Assembly: GCF_004309355.1 (NCBI RefSeq) | Contig: NZ_BJCC01000005.1 | Coordinates: 1 to 64,000, forward strand | Reading direction: 5' to 3' | DNA length: 64,000 nt | Origin: Enterococcus florum | Lineage (GTDB): Bacteria; Bacillota; Bacilli; Lactobacillales; Enterococcaceae | The notes under the pieces: generated by a model | The model's input: the letters and a program-made list of their open reading frames with translations, nothing else | Told to the model about the DNA's origin: nothing | Databases searched by the model: none | Made by a program: the position numbers and the translations under genes | Shown: piece by piece, positions 17,002 through 25,146 of the stretch | Layout: each line of letters starts with the position of its first letter | Position numbering within the stretch: position 1 is the stretch's first letter

Positions 17002-18294
17002 TTAATTGATGATCGATTCGATTAATTGCGGGATTGATTTCATCAATGCTGAGCCTGTCATAAACAATACAAAAAGATAACTGATTGTCATACAGATTTG
17101 TAATAGTCGAGGCTCTTTGAACCCTTTATTCACATCTTTTTTCCAAATCATCAAGGTGATAAATAATCCTGCAACTGGGGTGGCAACAGAGGTGGCAACA
17201 TTGGCAATGTAAATTAGTTGAACCGGTGATCCATTAAAGCTGAAATTGATCGCAGCTGCAATCAATATCACGATCATTGAACCCCAGCGAACCCCTTTGG
17301 ATTCAAGCGATGTATCTTTATCAAGACCTGCATTTAAAAGGACTACTCCACGTTGCGTATTCCCTAACAGTGAAGAAAATCCTGCGCCTAACAGTGCAAT
17401 ACCCATAATGTATTTCGCTGCCTTGCCCATAATAGGTTGCAACATTTCTGCAAGCTGTGCAGGAGCTGTGATACTTTGGCCTGTAGGATTTAGCACAATT
17501 GCTCCTACTAAAATAATTGCGCCGCTGATTAAGATGACACCGAGAATATGGGCAATGGAATCCGCTACCATTACACCATTGAATAGATCTTCTTTTTTCC
17601 ATTTCTTTTCCAGGCCCAGATAGGTTCCATAGATCCCTGTCGTTAATGAGGCATTGGTACTAATAAAAGCCAAGACGACTGGTAAAGCCCCTTCTGGTAC
17701 TTGCCAATGAGTGACAGAATACATTACCTGCCCGCCATCTGGACCACCCGTACCAATCAATGTAATATAAAAGGCTAAAATCATTCCGAAAATACAAAGC
17801 AATATTCCCTTTTCGATTTTTGAATATACACCTTTTGAAAAATAGGCATAGATCAAAATACAAATCATGATAATCGCACCTAATTTCCAATTAATACCAA
17901 AAATCAAATTCATTCCAGTACCCGTACCGGAAATGTTTCCTAAAGTAAAGAACATACATGCCAAAAAGGTTGCTACCCCAACAAAGGCAGCCGCAAATCG
18001 ACCATAATAATGGTTGATTGCGTGAATAATTGGCATTCCTGTCAGCATCCCAATGCGATAAGTTGTCAGCATAAAGGTAATCCCCATAAAAGCAATAGGA
18101 ATCATCAGCCACAGTAAGGAATACCCATAACTAGCCCCAATCATTGAAGCAGTGGTGATGGCTCCAGGGCCAATCACCACGCCGGTCAGAACTATTCCTG
18201 GACCAATTTTTTTCAGCAGCTCTAAAAATGACAGTTTCTTTACTTTTGTTGGATCAAAAGCATCACTACAAACCATGTTATTATTTTCTTCCAT
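17002..18294 (-). CDS. Divergent Nramp-family transporter lacking the metal-site motifs
   Basis: 430 aa with about eleven membrane segments; overall fold and length match Nramp (MntH) transporters. The first segment reads VIGPGAITTAS where metal transporters have DPGN, and the sixth-segment region reads FISTNASLTTG in place of the MPH motif. Both sets of Mn/Fe ligands are therefore missing, which argues against manganese transport. It lies between a DHDPS-family aldolase gene and a sodium-pump decarboxylase cluster, so an organic acid substrate is possible. The function is otherwise unknown. Confidence 0.7.
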   Translation of the reverse strand: MEENNNMVCSDAFDPTKVKKLSFLELLKKIGPGIVLTGVVIGPGAITTASMIGASYGYSLLWLMIPIAFMGITFMLTTYRIGMLTGMPIIHAINHYYGRFAAAFVGVATFLACMFFTLGNISGTGTGMNLIFGINWKLGAIIMICILIYAYFSKGVYSKIEKGILLCIFGMILAFYITLIGTGGPDGGQVMYSVTHWQVPEGALPVVLAFISTNASLTTGIYGTYLGLEKKWKKEDLFNGVMVADSIAHILGVILISGAIILVGAIVLNPTGQSITAPAQLAEMLQPIMGKAAKYIMGIALLGAGFSSLLGNTQRGVVLLNAGLDKDTSLESKGVRWGSMIVILIAAAINFSFNGSPVQLIYIANVATSVATPVAGLFITLMIWKKDVNKGFKEPRLLQICMTISYLFVLFMTGSALMKSIPQLIESIIN

Positions 18295-18347
18295 GTTTAT
18301 ACCTCACAATATTGTTTGTCCAACTTAAAGCTTTTGTATAACCTTGA

Positions 18348-19295
18348 TTACAAACTTACTTTTCCAGCATCGCTGCCTTCTAATCCTTTTTTAACCCAAT
18401 CTTTTTCTTCTTGGTCTAACGGTAAAACAGGCTTGCGCATTAAAGCGTTCTCAAAAATTCCACGCTGTACTAATGCTTCCTTCAAACGAGCATGGGCCTC
18501 GCCAGAAGGCTGACCGCCACCATAAATGGCTTGTGAGATATGGAAGATTCTATCTGAATGTTCCCGCAACGTATCGATTGGTGCATTTGCTTTGAAAGCT
18601 TTCCAAGCATCGCAGATCATTTCTGGAACACAACCGGCAAAGCCAATCAATGCACCATCCATTTTAGGGAACCAAGAGGTACATAAGGTTTCATCGTGAC
18701 AAGTAATCAATGACACATCTGGACATTCTTTACGTAAAACGCGAATATCATGTTCATAAATTGCTGTTACCCGTGTGCCCATCTTAATACATTTCACATG
18801 ATCAATTTCTTTACCCATTTTCACTAGCGTTTCAACTGGATAAAAGGCTTTAGATGTTGCTGGGTAAAGATGGATAATAATATCGATATCTGCACCTTCA
18901 GCTACATCTTTTACATAATTGAAAGGCGCATCTGTACTCATGCCAAAACGTAACCACATATGTGGAGGCATCAATAAGATTCCATCTGCTCCAGCTTCCT
19001 TAACTTCTTTAGCCATTTCGATTGACTCGTTGGTGTTTTCGCAATTAATTCCCGAAATGATTGTCATTGTTTCGCCAACTTCATCTGCCACGACTTCAAC
19101 GACACGTTTTCTTTCTGCGCGTGTCAAGCCAGTGATTTCGCCAGTATGTCCGTTGCAAACCAGACCTTGGATTTCGTCAAAAGTAGATAACCATTTTACA
19201 TATTTTCTCAATAACGGTTCGTTGATCGTTTCATCTTCATTGAAAGGAATTGAAATAGCTGGGAAAATCGTTTTAAAGTTTTTTTCTTTGACCAT
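18348..19295 (-). CDS. DHDPS/NAL-family aldolase or dehydratase
   Basis: 315 aa TIM-barrel Schiff-base enzyme of the dihydrodipicolinate synthase/N-acetylneuraminate lyase family. The GHTGEITGLTRAER phosphate/carboxylate-binding region, Tyr in IIHLYPATSK and the Schiff-base Lys in VKCIKMGTR are visible. Typical reactions are aldol cleavage releasing pyruvate or dehydration of a sugar acid. It is first in a two-gene unit with the Nramp-like transporter and next to an oxaloacetate decarboxylase cluster, so it probably belongs to catabolism rather than lysine synthesis. The substrate is not known. Confidence 0.8.
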   Translation of the reverse strand: MVKEKNFKTIFPAISIPFNEDETINEPLLRKYVKWLSTFDEIQGLVCNGHTGEITGLTRAERKRVVEVVADEVGETMTIISGINCENTNESIEMAKEVKEAGADGILLMPPHMWLRFGMSTDAPFNYVKDVAEGADIDIIIHLYPATSKAFYPVETLVKMGKEIDHVKCIKMGTRVTAIYEHDIRVLRKECPDVSLITCHDETLCTSWFPKMDGALIGFAGCVPEMICDAWKAFKANAPIDTLREHSDRIFHISQAIYGGGQPSGEAHARLKEALVQRGIFENALMRKPVLPLDQEEKDWVKKGLEGSDAGKVSL

Positions 19296-19403
19296 GTGTG
19301 CTTCTCTCCTAAAAATAAATTTTTACACTTAAACAAATGCGCGCCATTGTTATGGTGTCACAGATGAATAGGGGTGAAAATAGTCATTCATCTTGTTGAG
19401 ATA

Positions 19404-19432
19404 GTTATATCATCGAATAATACCGCATACAA
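19404..19432 (-). promoter_or_regulatory. Promoter of the aldolase gene, with a downstream inverted repeat
   Basis: On the minus strand TTGTAT (19432-19427) and TATAAC (19409-19404) are 17 bases apart. Downstream, before the start codon, AACAATGGCGCGCATTTGTT is an imperfect palindrome centred on GCGCGC near 19350, a possible operator for the nearby LacI protein. The stretch 19433-19548 otherwise shows no gene. Confidence 0.6.
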
Positions 19433-19548
19433 CTTTTTCCAGTGATCCTACATCAAATTGGATGAAATCAGGAAAAAGGAGGGGTTTATGCAAAAAATTG
19501 CAGAAATACCACCAATTTTTTTGCTGATTAGTCACTGCTCACCAAACG

Positions 19549-19580
19549 GAACCCCTGCAGCCCAAAAGCTGCAGGGGTTC
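19549..19580. terminator. Strong hairpin closing the opp-tldR transcript and guide RNA
   Basis: GAACCCCTGCAGC (19549-19561) pairs perfectly over 13 bases with GCTGCAGGGGTTC (19568-19580) around a six-base loop. T-runs are weak on both sides. It lies directly after the guide-like segment on the minus strand, so it probably ends or protects the 3' end of the RNA. GCTCAC at 19537-19542 and GTGAGC at 19600-19605 form an outer inverted repeat around it. Confidence 0.7.
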
Positions 19581-19583
19581 TTC

Positions 19584-19690
19584 TGGTTTATTATAATTAG
19601 TGAGCGGTATTCCTAGAAACAAAAATCGGAATGATTTTTTCTATACCCTAGGCGATCCCTGGAGCCCCTTCCAGTTCCTCTCTTAGCCTT
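19584..19690 (-). ncRNA. Candidate guide RNA (omega-RNA-like) of the TnpB-like repressor
   Basis: Read on the minus strand from the end of the tnpB-like gene: a CTGGA/TCCAG hairpin (19674-19659); a second hairpin AAAAATC/GATTTTT (19639-19621) whose loop ATTCC can pair with GGAAT at 19613-19609, forming a pseudoknot; then ACCGCTCAC as the likely scaffold end at 19600; then the guide-like segment TAATTATAATAAACC from 19599 to 19585, just before the hairpin at 19549-19580. TnpB guide RNAs overlap the end of the gene and carry a 3' guide, and this arrangement matches. The exact scaffold end and guide length are inferred, not measured. Confidence 0.65.
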
Positions 19691-20624
19691 TGCTTGACGA
19701 AGGTGCAGCAATGATTACTTTTTTGCCGTACCAATCGGCTTTGTATTTGAGCTTTTGAGTGAATCGTGCCCAGTCGGCGTTGGTGAAGTCGTTAGTGTCA
19801 TCAATCTGCGGCTCAGCCTCTACATAGATCAGGTCAAAGTCGCGCATCAGCCGGATGGATAATTCATCGATATAGGCTTTCTTTTGATTCAATTGCTGCT
19901 CGTATAATTGCTGGACCTTTTGTTTTTGCTTTTGATAATTTTTGGCCTCTGCTAGTTTAACCTTGCGGCGTTTGGCTGATTTCCAGCGGCATTTCAGCTT
20001 GCGTTCAGCTTTGGCGGTCTTGCGGGCCAGCTCTGCCTGGCAAAATGGCTCGATCGACACGTCAGCCGATAGTTCCGCCAGCTGTTCGGGACAATAACTG
20101 ATTTCTACGCTTTTTCCAGTGGCTGGCAGCGACTGGATTTCCTCGCGACAGAGGATCGATACGTAAAAATCTCGGTTGTTTCGGGCTGAAATGGTCGCTG
20201 ACTTGATCACGCCATTGATCGGTCGATGAACATCGACAGCCACTAAGGTTTTCAGCTTCGGCAGCTTTAGTTTGCCCTCTTTCAAATAGATCGTATGCTG
20301 TTGGTTATTGGTAGTATACGATTGCGAAGGGCTTTTTTTGCTTTTCAGCTTCGGATAGCCGGCCCGGCCCTGGAAAAAATTGGTAAAGGCCCGCTCCAAA
20401 TTTTTCTGGGTGTTGGCCAGCGCCAGACTATCGGTTTTTTTCAAAAATGGATATTGCTTTTTCAACTTCGCCGGCGTTAGTTTCTCCGACTTTTCTCCCC
20501 CAAGTTGGCGATGCATCAATATCATATTGTAAGTAAAACGGACACAACCAAAGGTCTCAATAAAAAATCGCTGCTGCTCCTCTGTCGGATACAGTCGAAA
20601 TTTATAAGCCTTTAACACCTTCAT
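19683..20624 (-). CDS. tldR: TnpB-like nuclease-dead repressor (oppF-associated TldR)
   Basis: 313 aa. The start (MKVLKAYKFRLYPTEEQQ, then FIETFGCVRFTYN) and the segment FTQKLKYKADWYGKKV are TnpB hallmarks. Where active TnpB has VGIDLGL this protein has VEISYCP at 173-179, so the RuvC-I Asp is Ser176. Glu269 (YVEAE) still fits RuvC-II. The protein ends at APSSSKG, exactly where TnpB continues into the zinc finger and last RuvC Asp, so it should not cut DNA. It starts 22 bases after the oppF stop behind AAAGGAG, and no transposase or transposon ends are seen. Known family: TldRs are RNA-guided repressors, and an oppF-associated clade is reported in Enterococcus. A decayed transposon gene is the alternative, but the frame is intact. 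Confidence 0.85.
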   Translation of the reverse strand: MKVLKAYKFRLYPTEEQQRFFIETFGCVRFTYNMILMHRQLGGEKSEKLTPAKLKKQYPFLKKTDSLALANTQKNLERAFTNFFQGRAGYPKLKSKKSPSQSYTTNNQQHTIYLKEGKLKLPKLKTLVAVDVHRPINGVIKSATISARNNRDFYVSILCREEIQSLPATGKSVEISYCPEQLAELSADVSIEPFCQAELARKTAKAERKLKCRWKSAKRRKVKLAEAKNYQKQKQKVQQLYEQQLNQKKAYIDELSIRLMRDFDLIYVEAEPQIDDTNDFTNADWARFTQKLKYKADWYGKKVIIAAPSSSKG

Positions 20625-20646
20625 TCCATCACTCCTTTGCGATGGG

Positions 20647-21582
20647 TTACCCTTGTTTCATTGCTAGCTTTTCTTGGTAATGGCTGATTTCATCTTCAGC
20701 ACAGTACACATAGTGCCCCTCTGCAATCTCATGCATAGAGCGTTCACAGCCGTCCTCTGCCTCCGGTACATATTTGATCCGTGTGCGGGAGCGTTCGTAA
20801 TCTGGGTCCGGCCAAGGAATCGCAGAAAGCAGACTCTCTGTATACGGATGAACCCCGTGATGATAAATCGCGTCGCTGGTTCCGATCTCCAACAGCTTGC
20901 CGTGGTGCATCACACCGATGCGGTCGCTGATGTGCTTCACCATTGAAAGGTCATGGGCAATAAAGAGATAGGTCAGCTTTTGCTCCTCCTGCAGGTCCTG
21001 CAGCAAATTGACCACCTGCGCCTGGATCGATACATCCAACGCAGAGATCGGCTCGTCACAGATGATAAATTTGGGTTCGACCGCCAACGCACGAGCGATT
21101 CCGATCCGCTGACGCTGTCCGCCGGAAAACTCATGCGGGTAGCGGGTCCCGTGATTTGGATTCAGCCCGACTGTTTTCAGCAGCTGGTCGACCCGTTCAT
21201 TGCGTTCCGTATCTGTTTGAGCCAAGCCGTTGACATCGATCCCTTCGGCAATGATGTCTCTAACCTTCATCCGCGGATTTAATGACGCATACGGGTCCTG
21301 AAAAATCATTTGGACTTGGCGGCGGAATTCCTTCATGCCTTCCTTGCCAGAGATCTGCATGACGTCTTGTCCATCAAAATTGATTTCTCCGCCAGTTGGA
21401 TGATTCAGTCGGATGATCGTACGGCCGGTCGTGGACTTTCCACTGCCAGATTCGCCTACTAATCCAAAGGTTTCCCCCTCATAAATGTGAAAACTGATAT
21501 CGTCGACCGCTTTGACTTCGTCTTTTCGTCCGACGTTAAAATATTGCTTGAGTCCTTGAACATTTAATAATACTTTTTTCAC
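20647..21582 (-). CDS. oppF: Oligopeptide ABC transporter ATPase OppF
   Basis: 311 aa ATPase: Walker A GESGSGKSTTGR, signature FSGGQRQRIGIARAL, Walker B FIICDEPISALD, and the C-terminal extension with RIKYVPEAEDGCERSMHEI typical of OppF. It pairs with OppD to power peptide import. It lies 13 bases after oppD and 22 bases before the TnpB-like gene, so all are probably one transcript. Confidence 0.95.
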   Translation of the reverse strand: MKKVLLNVQGLKQYFNVGRKDEVKAVDDISFHIYEGETFGLVGESGSGKSTTGRTIIRLNHPTGGEINFDGQDVMQISGKEGMKEFRRQVQMIFQDPYASLNPRMKVRDIIAEGIDVNGLAQTDTERNERVDQLLKTVGLNPNHGTRYPHEFSGGQRQRIGIARALAVEPKFIICDEPISALDVSIQAQVVNLLQDLQEEQKLTYLFIAHDLSMVKHISDRIGVMHHGKLLEIGTSDAIYHHGVHPYTESLLSAIPWPDPDYERSRTRIKYVPEAEDGCERSMHEIAEGHYVYCAEDEISHYQEKLAMKQG

Positions 21583-21595
21583 GCTTTAAGCCCTC

Positions 21596-22636
21596 CTACG
21601 CCGATGCATGTTTCGCTCGGAATTTTTTCCAGCGAATCTCGATTTCCTTGGGCGGTGTGACCGCCGGTGCTTGAGGTGCCAACAGCCAAGTTGCGGCTTT
21701 ATGCGTTGGCGACACTTCGAAGAATGGTGGTGCTTCCTCGGCATCGATCTTCAGCGCAAATTCATTCCGTGGATAAAAGGCATCTCCTTTTGGCGGCTTT
21801 AAAAGGTCCGGCGGAGAGCCTGGAATGGCGTACAGTCGGTCATTCTCAGCATCCATGGTCGGCATCGACCCCAGCAGTCCCCATGTATAAGGATGCTGCG
21901 GGTTATAGAAAATTTCTTCTGCGGTTCCGATCTCAACGATTCGGCCGCCGTACATCACGGCTACCCGATCGGCGACATTGGCTACGACACCTAGATCGTG
22001 GGTAATGAAAATGATCGAAGAATTGATTTTAGCTTGGATCTCCTTCAGCAATTCCAAAATCTGCGCCTGAATTGTCACATCCAACGCTGTCGTCGGTTCA
22101 TCGGCGATCAAAATTTTCGGGTTGCAGATCAACGCAATCGCGATCACGATCCGTTGACGCTGTCCACCGGAAAATTGGTGTGGGTAGTTCTTCAAGCGTT
22201 TCTTCGCATCCGGAATTCCCACCAGCTCCAACAGCTTCAAGGCTTCATCTAAGGCTTCTTTTTTTGAGATTTTATTATGGATGATCAGCGATTCCGCCAC
22301 TTGCTTGCCAATGGTCATCGTTGGGTCCAGAGAGGTCATCGGATCCTGAAAAATCATCGCGATGTCTTTTCCTCGGATCGCCTGCATCTCCCGCTCGGAT
22401 TTTTTGACGATGTCTTCGCCTTCAAACAGGATCTGGCCGCTGTCGATATTGGCATTGCTGGCCAACAAGCGCATGATCGTCCGGGTAGTCACGGATTTTC
22501 CGCTGCCGGATTCACCCACGATCGCCAAGGTCTCGCCTTCATGCAGATCGAAACTGACGTTGCGGATTGCGCGAACTTTTCCCGCGTACGTATCAAATGA
22601 GATCTCTAAGTCATTTACTTCCAAAACTTTTTTCAT
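21596..22636 (-). CDS. oppD: Oligopeptide ABC transporter ATPase OppD
   Basis: About 346 aa. Walker A GESGSGKSVTTR, signature FSGGQRQRIVIAIAL, Walker B ILIADEPTTALD, and the oligopeptide ATPase C-terminal segment (HPYTWGLLGSMP, IPGSPPDLLKPPKGDAFYPR). A GTG at 22645 is in frame, but GAAAGAG is spaced eight bases from the ATG at 22636, so MKKVLEVND is the preferred start. It nearly abuts oppC. Confidence 0.95.
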   Translation of the reverse strand: MKKVLEVNDLEISFDTYAGKVRAIRNVSFDLHEGETLAIVGESGSGKSVTTRTIMRLLASNANIDSGQILFEGEDIVKKSEREMQAIRGKDIAMIFQDPMTSLDPTMTIGKQVAESLIIHNKISKKEALDEALKLLELVGIPDAKKRLKNYPHQFSGGQRQRIVIAIALICNPKILIADEPTTALDVTIQAQILELLKEIQAKINSSIIFITHDLGVVANVADRVAVMYGGRIVEIGTAEEIFYNPQHPYTWGLLGSMPTMDAENDRLYAIPGSPPDLLKPPKGDAFYPRNEFALKIDAEEAPPFFEVSPTHKAATWLLAPQAPAVTPPKEIEIRWKKFRAKHASA

Positions 22637-22641
22637 ACTTA

Positions 22642-23682
22642 TCACTCTTTCATCTTTGGATCAAAGGCATCCCGCAAACCGTCTGCCAATAAGTTAAAGG
22701 CAATCATGATCACCGACAGCACAGCTGCTGGGATCAGCATTTGATAGGGCAGATACAAGAAGGTTTTGTACCCTTCATTCAACAGTGTCCCTAACGAAGC
22801 AGTCGGCGGCTTCAAGCCAAGTCCGATAAAGCTCAGGAAGGCCTCAAAGAAGATCGCGGAAGGAATACTGAACATCATCTGAACGATGATCACGCTGGAT
22901 ATATTCGGCAAGATATGCTTAAAGGCGATCTTGAAGCGACTCTCCCCTAAGGTCATTGCGGCCAAGATAAATTCCTGGTCCTTCAGCTTCAAGGTCTGTG
23001 CCCGAACAATCCGCGCCATCGAGATCCAGTTGGTCACCACCATCGCAGCGATGATCGACCAGATGCCCGGTTCGAAAACCATCAGCATCAAAATCATCAC
23101 GACTAAATTAGGAATTCCAGAAAGAACTTCCAGGAAACGCTGCATCAAGGTATCCACACGTCCGCCCAGCAAGCCTGAGATCAAGCCGTAGGTCACACCA
23201 AAAGTAATATCCAGCAACGCTGCGATAAAGGCGATCAACAAGGACACTCGCGTTCCCATCAGCAAACGGCTCAACAAATCTCTACCCAGATTATCGGTCC
23301 CGAAATAAAAATGAAGATTTTCTGGTACGTTGGCTTTGGCATATTTGTCGACCAGCTCTCCGCCGACCATCGCTTTTCCGTTTAGACCGTCAATATTCAA
23401 TCCCGGAATTTTAGGCGGCAGATTGATGTAAGCCATGTTCTGCTTCGTCGGATTGTGGGGCGAAACAAAGATCGACAAGACCGAAATGAAGATAATCAAT
23501 GCTAACAAGACCATACAAAAGACCGCAGCCTTGTTCTTTCTTAAACGACGCCAAGAATCCTGTAGAAAATTCAGCGAAGGCGCTGCGATCGCTTCTCGTT
23601 CTTCTACCGTATTTTTGACTAATGGTTCGAATTGACTCGCCGGAATCGTGGTGATATCCCTTGTTTTTTGGTTCGCTTCCAT
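22642..23682 (-). CDS. oppC: Oligopeptide ABC transporter permease OppC
   Basis: 346 aa. A cytoplasmic N-terminal arm is followed by membrane segments and the DppC/OppC permease domain; the coupling loop reads EFILAAMTLGESRFKIAFKHILPN and the end reads LADGLRDAFDPKMKE, a family hallmark. The start codon overlaps the end of oppB, indicating translational coupling. It forms the membrane channel with OppB. Confidence 0.95.
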   Translation of the reverse strand: MEANQKTRDITTIPASQFEPLVKNTVEEREAIAAPSLNFLQDSWRRLRKNKAAVFCMVLLALIIFISVLSIFVSPHNPTKQNMAYINLPPKIPGLNIDGLNGKAMVGGELVDKYAKANVPENLHFYFGTDNLGRDLLSRLLMGTRVSLLIAFIAALLDITFGVTYGLISGLLGGRVDTLMQRFLEVLSGIPNLVVMILMLMVFEPGIWSIIAAMVVTNWISMARIVRAQTLKLKDQEFILAAMTLGESRFKIAFKHILPNISSVIIVQMMFSIPSAIFFEAFLSFIGLGLKPPTASLGTLLNEGYKTFLYLPYQMLIPAAVLSVIMIAFNLLADGLRDAFDPKMKE

Positions 23683-24623
23683 TAGCCACGACTCCCTTCT
23701 GATACACGGATTCGCGGATCAACCACGCCATACAGCAGATCGACGACTAAAATCACGAACACCAGCATCGCCGAATAGAGGATTGTGACAGCCATGATCG
23801 TTGGGTAATCGTTGGTCATGATCGATTTCACGAACTGCTCACCGATTCCCGGGATGGCAAAAATATTTTCTACCACCAATGAGCCAGTCATCAAGCTGAC
23901 TGCCAAGGGCCCGATCAGTGTCAATAAGGGGATCAAGCTGTTGCGCAAGCCGTGTTTGTAAACTACCTGCCAGCGGGTCAAGCCCTTTGCCCGTGCCAGC
24001 TCCACATAATCACTATGCAGCACCTCGACCATCTCGGTTCGAATGAAGCGGGCCGAATCGGCCAAAGGCGACATTGCCAACGCTAGAGTCGGCAGAATCG
24101 TATAAGCAAAGGATTGCCAACGTGCGATCGGTAAAAGTCCTAATTTCATCGCAAAAACGTACTGCATCAAAACGGCAAATACGAAGTTTGGGATCGAACG
24201 TCCCAGGATGGCGATCAGTGTCGCCAAGGTATCGACGATTGTATTTTGTTTCATCGCCGAGATCGCTCCGAGAATCGTGCCAAAGACAGTTCCAAAAAGA
24301 ATCGCTTGTCCGCCAAGCTGCAGCGATGGTCCGATCCGGCTGCTTAAAATACCAGAGACGGCTTGGTTCTTAAATTGGAAGGAAGTACCGAAATCTCCTT
24401 TTAATAAATTCATCAAATAAATACCATATTGGGCAAACACCGGCTTGTCCAGTCCTGCTTGTTGATTCAGGATTGCGATTTGTTCTGGACTCAGCTTCTC
24501 TTGATTGGCATACGGCGAACCCGGCAATAATTTCATTAAGAAAAATGTGATGGTTGCAATCAACCACAAGGTAATCAGCATGTAAATCACACGCTTGATA
24601 AAATATTTGGCAAAACTGTTCAC
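23682..24623 (-). CDS. oppB: Oligopeptide ABC transporter permease OppB
   Basis: About 314 aa, six membrane segments, with the family features LPGSPYANQEKLSPEQIA, the coupling loop DYVELARAKGLTRWQVVYKHGLRNSLIPLLT and the C-terminal LLYGVVDPRIRV. The open frame reaches an ATG at 24650, but AGGAGG lies nine bases before a GTG at 24623, giving VNSFAKYFIKR, which matches the usual OppB start. It is the first gene of the oppBCDF-tldR transcript; oppA lies upstream as a separate unit. Confidence 0.92.
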   Translation of the reverse strand: MNSFAKYFIKRVIYMLITLWLIATITFFLMKLLPGSPYANQEKLSPEQIAILNQQAGLDKPVFAQYGIYLMNLLKGDFGTSFQFKNQAVSGILSSRIGPSLQLGGQAILFGTVFGTILGAISAMKQNTIVDTLATLIAILGRSIPNFVFAVLMQYVFAMKLGLLPIARWQSFAYTILPTLALAMSPLADSARFIRTEMVEVLHSDYVELARAKGLTRWQVVYKHGLRNSLIPLLTLIGPLAVSLMTGSLVVENIFAIPGIGEQFVKSIMTNDYPTIMAVTILYSAMLVFVILVVDLLYGVVDPRIRVSEGSRG

Positions 24624-24651
24624 TCTCTTTTTCCTCCTAAGTCTGAGCATT

Positions 24652-24680
24652 TTGACTTCTAGAGAATAATTCTGTAGATT
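24652..24680 (+). promoter_or_regulatory. Promoter of the DUF3899 gene
   Basis: TTGACT (24652-24657) and TAGATT (24675-24680) spaced 17 bases. A palindrome AGAATAATTCT (24663-24673) lies inside the spacer, in the region that must also hold the divergent oppB promoter. Confidence 0.55.
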
Positions 24681-24712
24681 AATGGTGACACTAATCTGGA
24701 AAGGATCTTCCT

Positions 24713-25048
24713 ATGCGTATCAAAACTAGTACCTGGATCATCAGCGGCATATGTGCAGCAGCAAACTGCCTTTGGCTGCTGGTTCGTCAGCGTTTCAGCC
24801 TTTTGAATCTATCCAACAACTTATTTCTCACCGCTTTGTTCTTTGTGATCATCGGGATGTTGTTGTGGATTTTTTCAACGGGATTCTTCGATCGGTTCCA
24901 AGCCTCCCTGCGTCACATCTTCAGACGCGCCTCCGCAGATGCTGCTCCCCTATCAGAAGCAAGTGCTGGCAGTGCCAGCTTTTGGCTTCAGCCCGCAGTC
25001 CTCTTACTGATAGCAACCTTTGTTGTCTATGGACTTTCACTTGTATGA
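24713..25048 (+). CDS. Small membrane protein, DUF3899-like
   Basis: 111 aa with three hydrophobic segments (WIISGICAAANCLWLLV, LFLTALFFVIIGMLLWIF, LQPAVLLLIATFVVYGLSLV) and a GFFDRFQASLRHIFRRA motif after the second, as in DUF3899 proteins. It is read opposite to the opp genes and splits oppA from oppBCDF. Its function is unknown. It has its own promoter and a terminator palindrome. Confidence 0.7.
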   Translation: MRIKTSTWIISGICAAANCLWLLVRQRFSLLNLSNNLFLTALFFVIIGMLLWIFSTGFFDRFQASLRHIFRRASADAAPLSEASAGSASFWLQPAVLLLIATFVVYGLSLV

Positions 25049-25052
25049 AAGA

Positions 25053-25078
25053 ACAGGCTGAGACGCGTCTCAGCCTGT
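25053..25078. terminator. Perfect 26-base palindrome, terminator-like
   Basis: ACAGGCTGAGACG is followed directly by its exact complement, giving a palindrome without any loop bases. It lies just after the DUF3899 stop and downstream of oppA on the other strand. T-runs are short, so termination may be partial or factor-assisted. Confidence 0.6.
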
Positions 25079-25146
25079 CGTTCCATCTTCAAAAACTTAC
25101 AGCTATCTGATCCTGCTATTTTTAATCCTGCAAAGCAATGTCCGAA

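Noticed and set aside
17002-18294. Manganese transporter MntH
   Set aside because: Both metal-ligand motifs (DPGN and MPH) are replaced, and the neighbours concern oxo-acid metabolism.
19549-20624. An active IS200/IS605 insertion sequence
   Set aside because: No TnpA gene, no recognisable left end, the TnpB-like protein lacks catalytic residues, and the gene is placed as the last member of the opp operon.
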